From Bradyrhizobium sp. WBOS07 (GTDB lineage: Bacteria; Pseudomonadota; Alphaproteobacteria; Rhizobiales; Xanthobacteraceae), in assembly GCF_024585165.1 (NCBI RefSeq), contig NZ_CP029008.1, positions 3,410,001 to 3,474,000 on the forward strand: a stretch of 64,000 nt of DNA, read 5' to 3'. Shown here one piece after another: positions 45,218 through 53,201 of this stretch. Each line of letters starts with the position of its first letter. The stretch's first letter is position 1. A program made the position numbers and the translations under genes. Under the pieces are notes generated by a model that had not been told where the DNA came from, searched no databases, and worked only from the letters and a program-made list of their open reading frames with translations.

Positions 45218-46213
45218 TTGAAGAACCTGCTCACCGACATTGCCGGGGTCCGCGTCGGCCATGCCGAGGACGCCAAACTCGCCAGCGGCACCACCGCGAT
45301 CATCTTCGATTCCCCCGCGGTCGCCGCGATCGACGTGCGCGGCGGCGGTCCCGGCACGCGCGAGGACGCCCTGCTCGATCTCGCCAACACCGTCGAGCGG
45401 GTCGATGCGATCGCGCTGTCCGGCGGCTCCGCTTTCGGCCTCGATGCCGGTGGCGGCGTCCAGGCCTGGCTCGCCGAGCAAAGGCGCGGCTTCAAGGTTC
45501 GCGAAGCCCTGATCCCGATCGTGCCGGGCGCGATCCTGTTCGATCTGCTCAACGGCGGTGACAAGGCCTGGGGCCGCTTCTCGCCCTATCGCGACCTCGG
45601 CTACGCCGCGGCCGCTGCCGCCGGCACCGACTTCGCGCTCGGCAGCGTTGGCGCTGGCCTCGGGGCCACCACCGCGACGTTCAAGGGCGGGCTCGGCTCG
45701 GCTTCGGCGGCAACTCCTGACGGCGTGAAGGTCGCGGCGATCGTCGCCGTCAACGCGGTGGGCACCGTTACCGTCGGCGACGGGCCGTGGTTCTGGGCGG
45801 CGCCGTTCGAGCTCGGCGGCGAATTCGGCGGCCGCGGCCTGCCTGACACGTTCACCGACGACATGCTTCGCATGCGCATCAAGGGCGGTCCCGCGGCAAG
45901 CGCGCGCGAAAACACCACCATCGGCGCCGTCGTCACAGACGCGGTGCTGACCAAACCCCAGGCCAAGCGCCTGGCGATGATCGCGCACACCGGCTTTGCC
46001 CGCGCCATCTATCCGGTGCACGCACCGACCGATGGCGACGTGCTGTTTGCGGCGGCGACCGGCGAGAAGCCGATCGAGCCGCTGGTCGGCCTCACCGAGC
46101 TCGGCACCGTCGCCGCCAACGTGGTCGCGCGCGCGATCGGCCGCGCAGTGTACAGCGCGACCGCGCTGCCGTTCCCGGGGGCGCAGCCGGCGTGGAAGGA
46201 CAGATTCGGCTGA
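45218..46213 (+). CDS. P1 family (DmpA/NylC-like) peptidase
   Basis: 331 residues, TTG start. P1 aminopeptidases/amidases self-cleave before a Thr/Ser that becomes the nucleophile; here the site is Asn232-Thr233 in SARENTTIGAVVTDA, like Asn-Thr in the nylon oligomer hydrolase NylC. Conserved N-terminal ITD/IAGVRVGHAE and ALSGGSAFGLDAGGGV motifs. Substrate unknown. Confidence 0.85.
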   Translation: MKNLLTDIAGVRVGHAEDAKLASGTTAIIFDSPAVAAIDVRGGGPGTREDALLDLANTVERVDAIALSGGSAFGLDAGGGVQAWLAEQRRGFKVREALIPIVPGAILFDLLNGGDKAWGRFSPYRDLGYAAAAAAGTDFALGSVGAGLGATTATFKGGLGSASAATPDGVKVAAIVAVNAVGTVTVGDGPWFWAAPFELGGEFGGRGLPDTFTDDMLRMRIKGGPAASARENTTIGAVVTDAVLTKPQAKRLAMIAHTGFARAIYPVHAPTDGDVLFAAATGEKPIEPLVGLTELGTVAANVVARAIGRAVYSATALPFPGAQPAWKDRFG

Positions 46214-46214
46214 A

Positions 46215-46310
46215 GCATGATCCGGAAAAGTGCGCAGCGGTTTTCCGGAAGGATCATGCGCAAACAACAACCTGAAGCGCGATGACGTTCATCCAAAGCT
46301 CATCGCGCTT
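46215..46310. repeat. Dispersed palindromic repeats, family D
   Basis: Hairpin 1: GCATGATCCGGAAAA (46215-) mirrors TTTTCCGGAAGGATCATGC (to 46259). Hairpin 2: AAGCGCGATGA (46275-46285) mirrors TCATCGCGCTT (46300-46310). The tandem of these two hairpins is one composite element. Confidence 0.85.
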
Positions 46311-46363
46311 TGGAAACGAAACGGCGGATACGGCGTTACCCTGGCGGCCTCAGGTGTGCTGCC

Positions 46364-46576
46364 ATGCCGTCATCCGTGATCAGGTTCTTCCGCTATGCGC
46401 CCGACACCCGGGAGCTGAAGGTGACTTTCGTCAGCGGACGCCTCTATGTCTATGAGGACGTTCCGCCCGAGGTTGCCGCAGCGTTCCGGCAAGCGCGCTC
46501 AAAGGGCGCGTTCTTCAACCACGAAATCCGTGACCGCTATGACTATCGTGACATCACGCACGAATATGCCGGCTGA
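46364..46576 (+). CDS. KTSC domain protein (70 aa)
   Basis: A KTSC domain (also found at the C-terminus of some lysyl-tRNA synthetases): SSVIRFFRYAPDTRELKVTFVSGRLYVYEDVPPEV..., AFFNHEIRDRYDYR. The start at 46364 begins just before the domain. Thought to bind RNA or protein; unproven. Confidence 0.85.
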   Translation: MPSSVIRFFRYAPDTRELKVTFVSGRLYVYEDVPPEVAAAFRQARSKGAFFNHEIRDRYDYRDITHEYAG

Positions 46577-46588
46577 TCTCGGATGCGC

Positions 46589-47368
46589 TCAGACGCTCAT
46601 CGACATCGACGAACCGGCCGCCGCCGAAGAGCCCTGGCCCTGGCCGCCCTGCTGCTGCATCAACTGCGCGAACAGATCATAGGCCGAATTGCGGGGGCTG
46701 GCGGCCCCCGGCACCGTCGTCGACATCTTGAAGCCGTCGGCATAGGTGACGGTGGTGGTGGTCGAGCCGTCGGCAGCAATCGTCGTCGTCGAGGTCGATC
46801 CGCCGACGGACTTCGATGAATCCGATCCATCGCCCGAGCCGCCGGCGCTGTCCGCGTGATGGTGGCCGTGGCGACCGCTCTTCAGGGCCTTCGACATCTC
46901 GTCGAGACTGACGTTGCCGTCGGAGTTGGCATCGAGCTTGGAGAACACCTTGTCGGCCTGCGCGAGGTTGGTCCCGCCAGCCCCCAGTGCGTCCTCGAAC
47001 TCGGACTTGGTGATGCTGCCGTCGCCATCCGCATCGATCTGCGAGAACAGATCCTTGAGTGCAGCATCCCGGCCTTTCGACGTCGCGTTCGTCGAGGTCG
47101 CCACGCCGCTGCCGTCGGACGATTGGCTTTGTGCCGCGATCAGCGCGCTCATCGTTTCCGGCGAAATCTGTGCGCAATTGCCCGAATTGACCGACGAGGT
47201 CGCGCCGCTGGTCGTATTGCTGCTGCCGCTGTCGATCGCGAATGGGTTGGTCGCGCCCTGCGCCGATCCCGTCTTGTGCGTCGAGGAGGACGATTTCGAG
47301 TTCGTCAGCGACTGAATCGCGTCGAGTGCGCTCGATACGGCCCCGACGGCCCCAAGGGCAAACAACAT
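46589..47368 (-). CDS. EF-hand protein with Ser/Thr-rich flanks
   Basis: 259 residues. Two EF-hand loops, DADGDGSITKSE (~105-116) and DANSDGNVSLDE (~138-149), both with the D-x-D/N-x-D-G pattern, so Ca2+ binding is likely. The N-terminus is weakly hydrophobic (MLFALGAVGAVSSALDAI); the rest is rich in Ser, Thr, Gly and Gln, low complexity (SSSSTHKTGS, GGSTSTTTIAADGSTTTTV). Start at 47368 removes a 12-residue extension. Possibly exported or surface-related. Confidence 0.8.
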   Translation of the reverse strand: MLFALGAVGAVSSALDAIQSLTNSKSSSSTHKTGSAQGATNPFAIDSGSSNTTSGATSSVNSGNCAQISPETMSALIAAQSQSSDGSGVATSTNATSKGRDAALKDLFSQIDADGDGSITKSEFEDALGAGGTNLAQADKVFSKLDANSDGNVSLDEMSKALKSGRHGHHHADSAGGSGDGSDSSKSVGGSTSTTTIAADGSTTTTVTYADGFKMSTTVPGAASPRNSAYDLFAQLMQQQGGQGQGSSAAAGSSMSMSV

Positions 47369-47619
47369 TGCACAACTCCAACCGATGCGGCATGCCGCGG
47401 CCAATGTTCTGCAGGTGTCGGCAGCAAGCGTCGTGCCAGCGCAAAAAGTTCAATGAAATCCGGCTACGCCGCGCCTGGGACGACCGGGGAACACCGGCAA
47501 TTCGTGCCGGCTGCGGCAGAATTTTCCGCCCACAGCAAGCACGCCTGTCCTGCATTGCCCGCCGTGGAGGCCCATGTTAGGCGAGGCCATCTTTCACGGC
47601 CGCATCGGGAAACCGCGCC

Positions 47620-48321
47620 ATGACCCAAGCCTTCACCCCCCGCCCGCTGGCCATCGCGCCCTCGATACTGGCCTCGGATTTCTCCAGGCTCGGCGAGGAG
47701 GTGCGTGCCGTGGACGCCGCCGGCGCCGACTGGATCCATCTCGACGTGATGGACGGTCACTTCGTTCCCAACATTTCCTACGGCCCCGACATCATCAAGG
47801 CGATGCGCCCGCACACCAAGAAGGTGTTCGACGCGCATCTGATGATCTCGCCATGTGACCCCTATCTCGAAGCCTTTGCGAAAGCCGGCTGCGACCACAT
47901 CACCGTGCATGCGGAGGCCGGCCCCCATCTGCACCGCTCGCTGCAGGCGATCCGCGCGCTCGGCAAGAAGGCCGGCGTCTCGCTCAATCCAGGCACGCCG
48001 GTCAGCGCGCTCGAATACGTGCTCGATCTCGTCGACCTCGTGCTGGTGATGTCGGTCAATCCCGGCTTCGGCGGCCAGGCCTTCATTCCCTCGGCGATCG
48101 GAAAGATCCGCGATATCCGCGCGATGACGGCGGGGCGCCCGATCGACATCGAGGTCGATGGCGGGGTCGGCCCCGACGTCGCCGGCGCGCTCGCTGCGGC
48201 CGGCGCCAACGCCTTCGTCGCCGGCACATCCGTATTCCGAGGCGGCACGCAGGATGCCTACAAGGCCAACATCGCCGCGATCCGCAACGCGGCGCTAGGG
48301 GCCCGTGGCGAAGCCATCTGA
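47620..48321 (+). CDS. rpe: Ribulose-phosphate 3-epimerase
   Basis: 233-residue TIM barrel that interconverts ribulose-5-P and xylulose-5-P (pentose phosphate and Calvin cycles). Metal and catalytic residues: His/Asp in [14 protein letters not shown], His in FDAHLMI, Asp in IEVDGGVG; phosphate loop [11 protein letters not shown]. It stands alone here, with no cbb genes around. Confidence 0.95.
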   Translation: MTQAFTPRPLAIAPSILASDFSRLGEEVRAVDAAGADWIHLDVMDGHFVPNISYGPDIIKAMRPHTKKVFDAHLMISPCDPYLEAFAKAGCDHITVHAEAGPHLHRSLQAIRALGKKAGVSLNPGTPVSALEYVLDLVDLVLVMSVNPGFGGQAFIPSAIGKIRDIRAMTAGRPIDIEVDGGVGPDVAGALAAAGANAFVAGTSVFRGGTQDAYKANIAAIRNAALGARGEAI

Positions 48322-48372
48322 GAACCATTCGCGGGTCCCGAACCGGCGGCTCCGCCGCGGCGACCAAAGGCA

Positions 48373-48969
48373 ATGAATGGAATTCACGCCACCCCGTTTT
48401 CCGCAGGCTTGGAACGCCTGCGCGCCGAATCCCTGCAGGACGGAGAGCGGGTGATCTGGCAGGGCCAGCCCGACGGCGTCGCCCACATGATGATGTGGCG
48501 GTATCTTTGGTGGATCGGATTTCCCTGGCTGTTGCTGACCGTTATCGCCGTCGGCTTCGATTGGATCGGCGGCGCGGCCGAGCCTCTCGCGATGCTCGGC
48601 GTTGCGATGGTTGCGGCCCCGCTGGTGATGCTGCTTCAGGACCTGCAGACGCTCTATCTCATAACCGATCGTCGCGCGCTCATCTTACGAACGGCCTGGG
48701 GCAGACGGACGGTGAGCCAAACGCCATTCCAGGCGATGGACCCGGATTGCGAAATCCTCGACATCGGCCGTGGCGCCGGTCATCTCAATTTCGCGTCGGG
48801 AAGGTCGACCCGCTCGCCCGATACCGACTATACTGGACGCTACGGATTTCGCTGTCTTCGAGAAGCGCCGCGCATACGGGAGATCCTCGAAGGCGCGCGC
48901 ACGGGCGCGATGCGACAGCACGGAAAAAAAGTCGCGGCTTCTACGGGTGCTGCAATGCGCAATGCCTAA
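48373..48969 (+). CDS. Membrane protein with bacterial PH-like domain
   Basis: 198 residues: two TMs (WIGFPWLLLTVIAVGFDWIG, LAMLGVAMVAAPLVMLLQDL) followed by a domain with TLYLITDRRALILRTAWGRRTV, the motif of YdbS/bPH_2 membrane proteins. Function unknown. 51 bp after rpe. Confidence 0.6.
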   Translation: MNGIHATPFSAGLERLRAESLQDGERVIWQGQPDGVAHMMMWRYLWWIGFPWLLLTVIAVGFDWIGGAAEPLAMLGVAMVAAPLVMLLQDLQTLYLITDRRALILRTAWGRRTVSQTPFQAMDPDCEILDIGRGAGHLNFASGRSTRSPDTDYTGRYGFRCLREAPRIREILEGARTGAMRQHGKKVAASTGAAMRNA

Positions 48970-49060
48970 AATTGCAGTCTTGATCCGTACTCATCCGGAC
49001 TTCACTGATTCGCGCAAATCACCGCAAGTGATTCCTGCCTGCTTTTGACGGGAGGACATC

Positions 49061-49204
49061 ATGACGGCGATCCTGCTCTGGACTGGTGTAGCGTTGTGGT
49101 TGGCGTTCAACGCGGCGATTGCGGCTCGCAGCCTGCATGTGGCGCGACCGCTGAAAGCCGAAGCTTCTGCCCGCGTCATCCACCTTCATCGTCGTCGGGG
49201 CTGA
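49061..49204 (+). CDS. Small one-TM protein (47 aa)
   Basis: ATG 49061 follows GGGAGGA at 4-5 bp spacing. Translation begins MTAILLWTGVALWLAFNAAI, a TM segment, with a basic tail ending HRRRG. No family recognised. Confidence 0.55.
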   Translation: MTAILLWTGVALWLAFNAAIAARSLHVARPLKAEASARVIHLHRRRG

Positions 49205-49209
49205 GCGCC

Positions 49210-49383
49210 ATGCAGATCACGCTCGTGAAGCGCCAGCCGAAGCGCAGGTGCCGGATCCCGCGCCGCCCGCATCCGGGCCTTGATTTCTTCTTCGGCCGCC
49301 TCGATCGCACCGACGGCGCGATGGACGACGATGCCAGGCTGGACACGACCGACCTCGATCATTCGTTGGCGTCACAGCACTGA
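49210..49383 (+). CDS. Small basic/acidic protein (57 aa), hypothetical
   Basis: Starts 5 bp after the previous small ORF. Basic N-terminal half (MQITLVKRQPKRRCRIPRRP) and acidic C-terminal half (DGAMDDDARLDTTDLDH). No clear ribosome site; may depend on upstream translation. Confidence 0.4.
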   Translation: MQITLVKRQPKRRCRIPRRPHPGLDFFFGRLDRTDGAMDDDARLDTTDLDHSLASQH

Positions 49384-49407
49384 TCCTTCCCTCTTTCGGA
49401 CCACCCC

Positions 49408-49599
49408 ATGAAACCGCACTGCCCGAACTGCCTGAAGGAAATGACCAAGGCATCCGCGTCGCGTAACCTGTTCAATTGCGAGCCCTGCCGCGAGATCATC
49501 CAGTTTTTCGGCGGCAGCGCGGATCACGGCGAGCCCGGCCCGCAATTCTCCTGGCCGATCCGCCGCAAGCGGGTCGCTCACGCCGCTCACGCGGCCTGA
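49408..49599 (+). CDS. Small zinc-ribbon-like protein (63 aa)
   Basis: Two CxxC knuckles, HCPNCLKEM and NCEPCREI, 15 residues apart, suggest one zinc site. The rest is short and partly basic (RRKRVAHAAHAA). Function unknown. Confidence 0.6.
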   Translation: MKPHCPNCLKEMTKASASRNLFNCEPCREIIQFFGGSADHGEPGPQFSWPIRRKRVAHAAHAA

Positions 49600-49625
49600 T
49601 CCGCCCGCTCAAGTCGGCCGGCAGC

Positions 49626-51056
49626 CTATCCCGGTCGTTCGCCGGTATCGGCGTCGCCGGCCATCCGCGGCGGCCGCACCACGGTGACGGTGCAGGCCGC
49701 TTCCGCGGCCACCTTGGCCGAGACACTGCCGAGCAGCGTGCGCCTGAACGAGTCCTGCCGCGCTCCGATGATGACGTGGTCGACCTGGTTGACCTCGGCG
49801 AATTCCAGGATCGCGGCGGCGGGATCAACCGCCTCCAGCACATGAGCCGTCAGCCGGCTCTCATCCAGTTTGAGCGGCGTCGCCCAGTGCCGGAGTGCGA
49901 CCAGGCGGTCGATATGCTTGTTGGACCCCTGCTCGTCCAAGGTGCGGTCGACCGCGATCCGGCTCAGCTTGAGCACGTTGAGGCAGGCGAGCCGGGCCGA
50001 CGGCAGGGTAGCGAGAATGCGCTCGGTGGTCACGCGCAGCGCCTCGTTGAGCTCCGGTGCGCCTTCCACCGTGTCGAGCGCGACCGCGAGGATCGGGCTC
50101 GATGCGATTTGGGCGGCGACATCCGACTTCGCGCGCGGCGCCATGACACCCAGATTGAACCGGCGCCGCCAGGCGACGCTGAGCGGGTCGCGTTTGACCC
50201 GCTCCGAGCGCGTGGTGAGCTTGACCTGGTCCGGATGGGCGAGATCGAAAGCAAGCTGGGACGCTGTCGGATAGCGCCACACCGGTTCGATCTCGAGACA
50301 CCGCAGCACCACCTCCTGGAGCCAGGGCGGATAGTCGGCGCGCAAGCTTCGCGGCGGGTGCGGATCGCGCCACAGCCGGCGCCGCATCGCGCGCAGCGTC
50401 TCGCCCTCGCCGAACGGCCGCTCGCCGGTGGTGAAGAAATACAGCAGCACGCCCAGCGAAAACAGATCGCTGCGCGGATCGTCGCGCACTCCCGACAGCC
50501 GCTCGGGCGCCATGTAGGGCGCAGTGCCGTAAGGCAGGCGGAATTCCTCCTGCAACAGATCCGGCAGGTGATTGTGATGCGACAGGCCGAAATCAATCAG
50601 CACGGCCTCGCCGCTCTCGCGGAACATGATGCTGCTCGGCTTGATGTCGTGATGGATCACGTTCTGCCGGTGCAGGTCGGCCAGCGCGCTCGCGATCCTG
50701 GCGACGAGCTGCCGCGCTTCGTCATAAGGCAGCGGCAGGTCGGGCAGCCGCTTGTAGAGCGTGGCGCCATCGATGCGCTCGATCACGACATAGGCCTGGT
50801 GCGCGAAATCGCCGGTGCCGAAACAGGTCGGGACGTGCGGCCCCGCAAGCCGCGGCAGGATCATCATCTCCATCTCGAAGGAGACGATCGCGGCGGGATC
50901 CTCGCCCTCCGAGACCCGCGGTATCTTCATCAGCAGGGGCACGTCGATGCCGGGATGGGTGACGGTCCACAGCGTCGCCATGCCGCCGGCGTGAACGCAT
51001 TCGCCGATGGTGTAGCCATCGATCACCGCGCCGGATTTGACCAGAGGCTTCGGCAT
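49626..51056 (-). CDS. Ser/Thr protein kinase fused to a universal stress domain
   Basis: 476 residues. Hanks-type kinase (~12-290): Gly-rich VHAGGMATLW, Lys44 in LLMKIPR, catalytic VIHHDIKPSSIMF with Asp137 and Lys139, DFG in LIDFGLSH, and GTAPYMAPERLSG. The catalytic-loop Asn (HRDxKPxN) is Ser142 here. The C-terminal ~145 residues are a UspA-like domain (SPILAVALDTVEGAPEL..., IIGARQDSFRRTLLGSVSAKV) in which the GxxG nucleotide loop reads GARQ. Start at MPKPLV is 5 bp after the phosphoesterase stop, so they are cotranscribed. Confidence 0.88.
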   Translation of the reverse strand: MPKPLVKSGAVIDGYTIGECVHAGGMATLWTVTHPGIDVPLLMKIPRVSEGEDPAAIVSFEMEMMILPRLAGPHVPTCFGTGDFAHQAYVVIERIDGATLYKRLPDLPLPYDEARQLVARIASALADLHRQNVIHHDIKPSSIMFRESGEAVLIDFGLSHHNHLPDLLQEEFRLPYGTAPYMAPERLSGVRDDPRSDLFSLGVLLYFFTTGERPFGEGETLRAMRRRLWRDPHPPRSLRADYPPWLQEVVLRCLEIEPVWRYPTASQLAFDLAHPDQVKLTTRSERVKRDPLSVAWRRRFNLGVMAPRAKSDVAAQIASSPILAVALDTVEGAPELNEALRVTTERILATLPSARLACLNVLKLSRIAVDRTLDEQGSNKHIDRLVALRHWATPLKLDESRLTAHVLEAVDPAAAILEFAEVNQVDHVIIGARQDSFRRTLLGSVSAKVAAEAACTVTVVRPPRMAGDADTGERPG

Positions 51057-51061
51057 TGCCT

Positions 51062-51802
51062 TCAGCGCCCCTGCGAGAGCCGATCGGCGAGCCAATGCGG
51101 CAGACCGTTGTCGCGAATTCTGCCCGCTGCGGTCGCGACGTCATAAGGCGCGCGGCAATAGGTGATCTGGCACGATTCGGTGTCGAACAAGACGAAGGCT
51201 GCCGACGGATCGCCGTCGCGAGGCTGGCCGACCGAGCCGAGCACGGCGAGCCATTGCCGTCCGCGCAGGAGCTGCACCGGGACGTCGGTCTTCGGCACGA
51301 AGCTCGTCATCTTCGCCGTCACCGACATCGAATAGAGCGCGGGACGATGGACATGGCCGCAGAACGTGACATGGGCCGGTGTCGCGATCAGGCTCTTGGC
51401 GGCCTCCACCGTCGAGCGGACATAGTGCCAGCGCTGGGGCTGGGAGGCTTCCGAATGCACGAAGAGCCGATCGCCGTCCTCTACCAGCATTGGCAATTCG
51501 GTCAAAAACCGCCGCTGCGCGGTATCAAGCCGGCCGCGGGTCCATTCGATCGCGACCTGCGCCTCGGCGTTCATGGTCTCTGCGGAGGAATTGACCGCCT
51601 GGTCGTGATTGCCGCGCACGGCGACAGCCCCTTGGGCAACGAGCTCCATCGCGGTATCCACCACCCATTCGGGATCGGCGCCATAGCCGACGAAATCGCC
51701 GAGCAGCACGAATTGCTCCGCGCCCTCCGCACGGGCGACCTTCAGGCAGGCCTCGAAGGCCTGCCGGTTGCCGTGGATATCCGAAAAGACAGCGAGAAGC
51801 AC
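51062..51802 (-). CDS. Calcineurin-like metallophosphoesterase
   Basis: 246 residues, GTG start with GGAGG 5 bp upstream. Dimetal motifs: FSDIHGN, GDFVGYG, RGNHD, VHSEAS and CGHVHRP. This class includes protein phosphatases such as PrpA/PrpE. Position directly before a Ser/Thr-kinase gene suggests a kinase/phosphatase pair, but a nucleotide substrate is possible. A promoter-like TTGGCC/TAAGAAT region precedes it. Confidence 0.88.
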   Translation of the reverse strand: MLLAVFSDIHGNRQAFEACLKVARAEGAEQFVLLGDFVGYGADPEWVVDTAMELVAQGAVAVRGNHDQAVNSSAETMNAEAQVAIEWTRGRLDTAQRRFLTELPMLVEDGDRLFVHSEASQPQRWHYVRSTVEAAKSLIATPAHVTFCGHVHRPALYSMSVTAKMTSFVPKTDVPVQLLRGRQWLAVLGSVGQPRDGDPSAAFVLFDTESCQITYCRAPYDVATAAGRIRDNGLPHWLADRLSQGR

Positions 51803-51916
51803 GCACCCTCCACCCTCGAATTCTTATTGAAAGCCGATAAGGCCAATTTGAGGGAGGTCAAGACCATGCGCCAGCGCGGCGGCCTTTGCCAGCGCCCGCG
51901 GACGATGGCGGAGAGC

Positions 51917-52522
51917 CTATTGCTCGTCTTTCGGGGGCATCCGGGGCGGCGGCAGCGGGGTGAACACGGCGCCTTGCGCGCCGGCCGGCGGGGCGATGAA
52001 CTCGCCGGTCGAGGAATCGCCGCCGGTCGTCTCCAAGATGGTCTTGGGCGTCACATATTCGCGGACCATGTCGATGATGCTGCCATCGCCGCCGCCGAAG
52101 TCGGCGGCGCGGCCGCCTTGCGGATTTCCCAGCGCGATCTCGTTCTCCGCGGCATGGGTCTTGTCGGCGAGCCTGTCGTTGTAGGGCACGCGGAAGGCAC
52201 GCGGAATGCCGCTCGGGCGATTGTCCTCGTCGAGCTGCTCGACCCACAGATAGATCGAGCCGGGATCGCCCTGAAGCGAGTGCGGCTCGACGATGCGGGC
52301 CTTCAACAACTTGAAGGACGCCGGCAGCCGGTCGGAACTGGCCCAGCCGAGCAGCCCGCGCATCTCGGTGAAGCTGACGACATAGAAGGCGCTGGTCACG
52401 ATCACCGCGATCGCCTTCAGCGACCAGTGCAGGCGCGCATAGACCAGCACGACCAGCAGCAGCGCGCCGATCACGGCGTAGGCGACCGACAGCGTCAGGA
52501 TGATCGTCTGCAGATCAGTCAC
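51917..52522 (-). CDS. Two-TM protein of unknown function
   Basis: 201 residues, GTG start. Two TMs near the N-terminus (LQTIILTLSVAYAVIGALLLVVLVY in part, SLKAIAVIVTSAFYVVSF) and a soluble Pro-rich C-terminal region (GEFIAPPAGAQGAVFTPLPPP). The start overlaps the previous gene's stop by 8 bases. Part of the MotA/TolQ-like gene cluster; no family recognised. Confidence 0.7.
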   Translation of the reverse strand: MTDLQTIILTLSVAYAVIGALLLVVLVYARLHWSLKAIAVIVTSAFYVVSFTEMRGLLGWASSDRLPASFKLLKARIVEPHSLQGDPGSIYLWVEQLDEDNRPSGIPRAFRVPYNDRLADKTHAAENEIALGNPQGGRAADFGGGDGSIIDMVREYVTPKTILETTGGDSSTGEFIAPPAGAQGAVFTPLPPPRMPPKDEQ

Positions 52523-53201
52523 GGCGTATCCTCGTGGGGTTCCTGCTCACGCCTGTCCTCGGGTCGAGATCGGCGCCGTTGCGCCAGCCGCTGCGGAACG
52601 TCTCCAGCAGCGATTTCGGCCGCTGGTCGACGTTGACGACCTTGCCCTCGTCATCGATCCGAAACCGGACCGCGGTCTTCTCGTCGCCGGTGTGGTCGAG
52701 CGTGAACTTGTTGTCGAACACCACCTGCGCCGTCGGATTGAGCTTCTGCACCTTCACGTTGGCCGTGACCGGCTCGCCGGTTGTCGCCACGAAATGCGAG
52801 ATGTTGACGGTGTATTCGCCGGCCAGGATGCCGCGCACCGTGACGATCTCCTCGCGGATCGGCGAGGCGATCTTCTTGCCGGCGACAATGATGAAGTCGT
52901 TGGCCCCGCCGCGGTCGTCGCGGTCGAGGGTGAGGAAGCCGGCCTCGCGGTGGCGATACCATGCGATGTTGCCGACCGGATCCTGCACGAACAGGTCGAG
53001 ATCGTCGGGGTGATTGTCCGGCCAGTCCAAGGTGATCATGAACTCGGCCTTGGAGTCGATCTTGCCCTCCTTGGCGTCCGGAGAGACCGCCAGCAGCGCC
53101 AGAAAGAACAGGAACGCGATCACCTGGAGCGCCTTGAACAGCATCACGCCCAGGGGGTCGAACGCCTCCTCGCGCGGATAGAGACCGAAATCATCCATCA
53201 T
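52515..53201 (-). CDS. One-TM protein with periplasmic domain, TolR/ExbD position
   Basis: 228 residues. One TM (VMLFKALQVIAFLFFLALLAV) then a periplasmic domain with DWPDNHPDDLDLFVQDPVGNI. The topology is like TolR/ExbD, but the domain is different and resembles a beta-rich YfaP/DUF2135-type fold by eye. The start overlaps the channel gene's stop by 4 bases (ATGA). It should be the partner of the MotA/TolQ-like channel. Confidence 0.72.
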   Translation of the reverse strand: MMDDFGLYPREEAFDPLGVMLFKALQVIAFLFFLALLAVSPDAKEGKIDSKAEFMITLDWPDNHPDDLDLFVQDPVGNIAWYRHREAGFLTLDRDDRGGANDFIIVAGKKIASPIREEIVTVRGILAGEYTVNISHFVATTGEPVTANVKVQKLNPTAQVVFDNKFTLDHTGDEKTAVRFRIDDEGKVVNVDQRPKSLLETFRSGWRNGADLDPRTGVSRNPTRIRRD

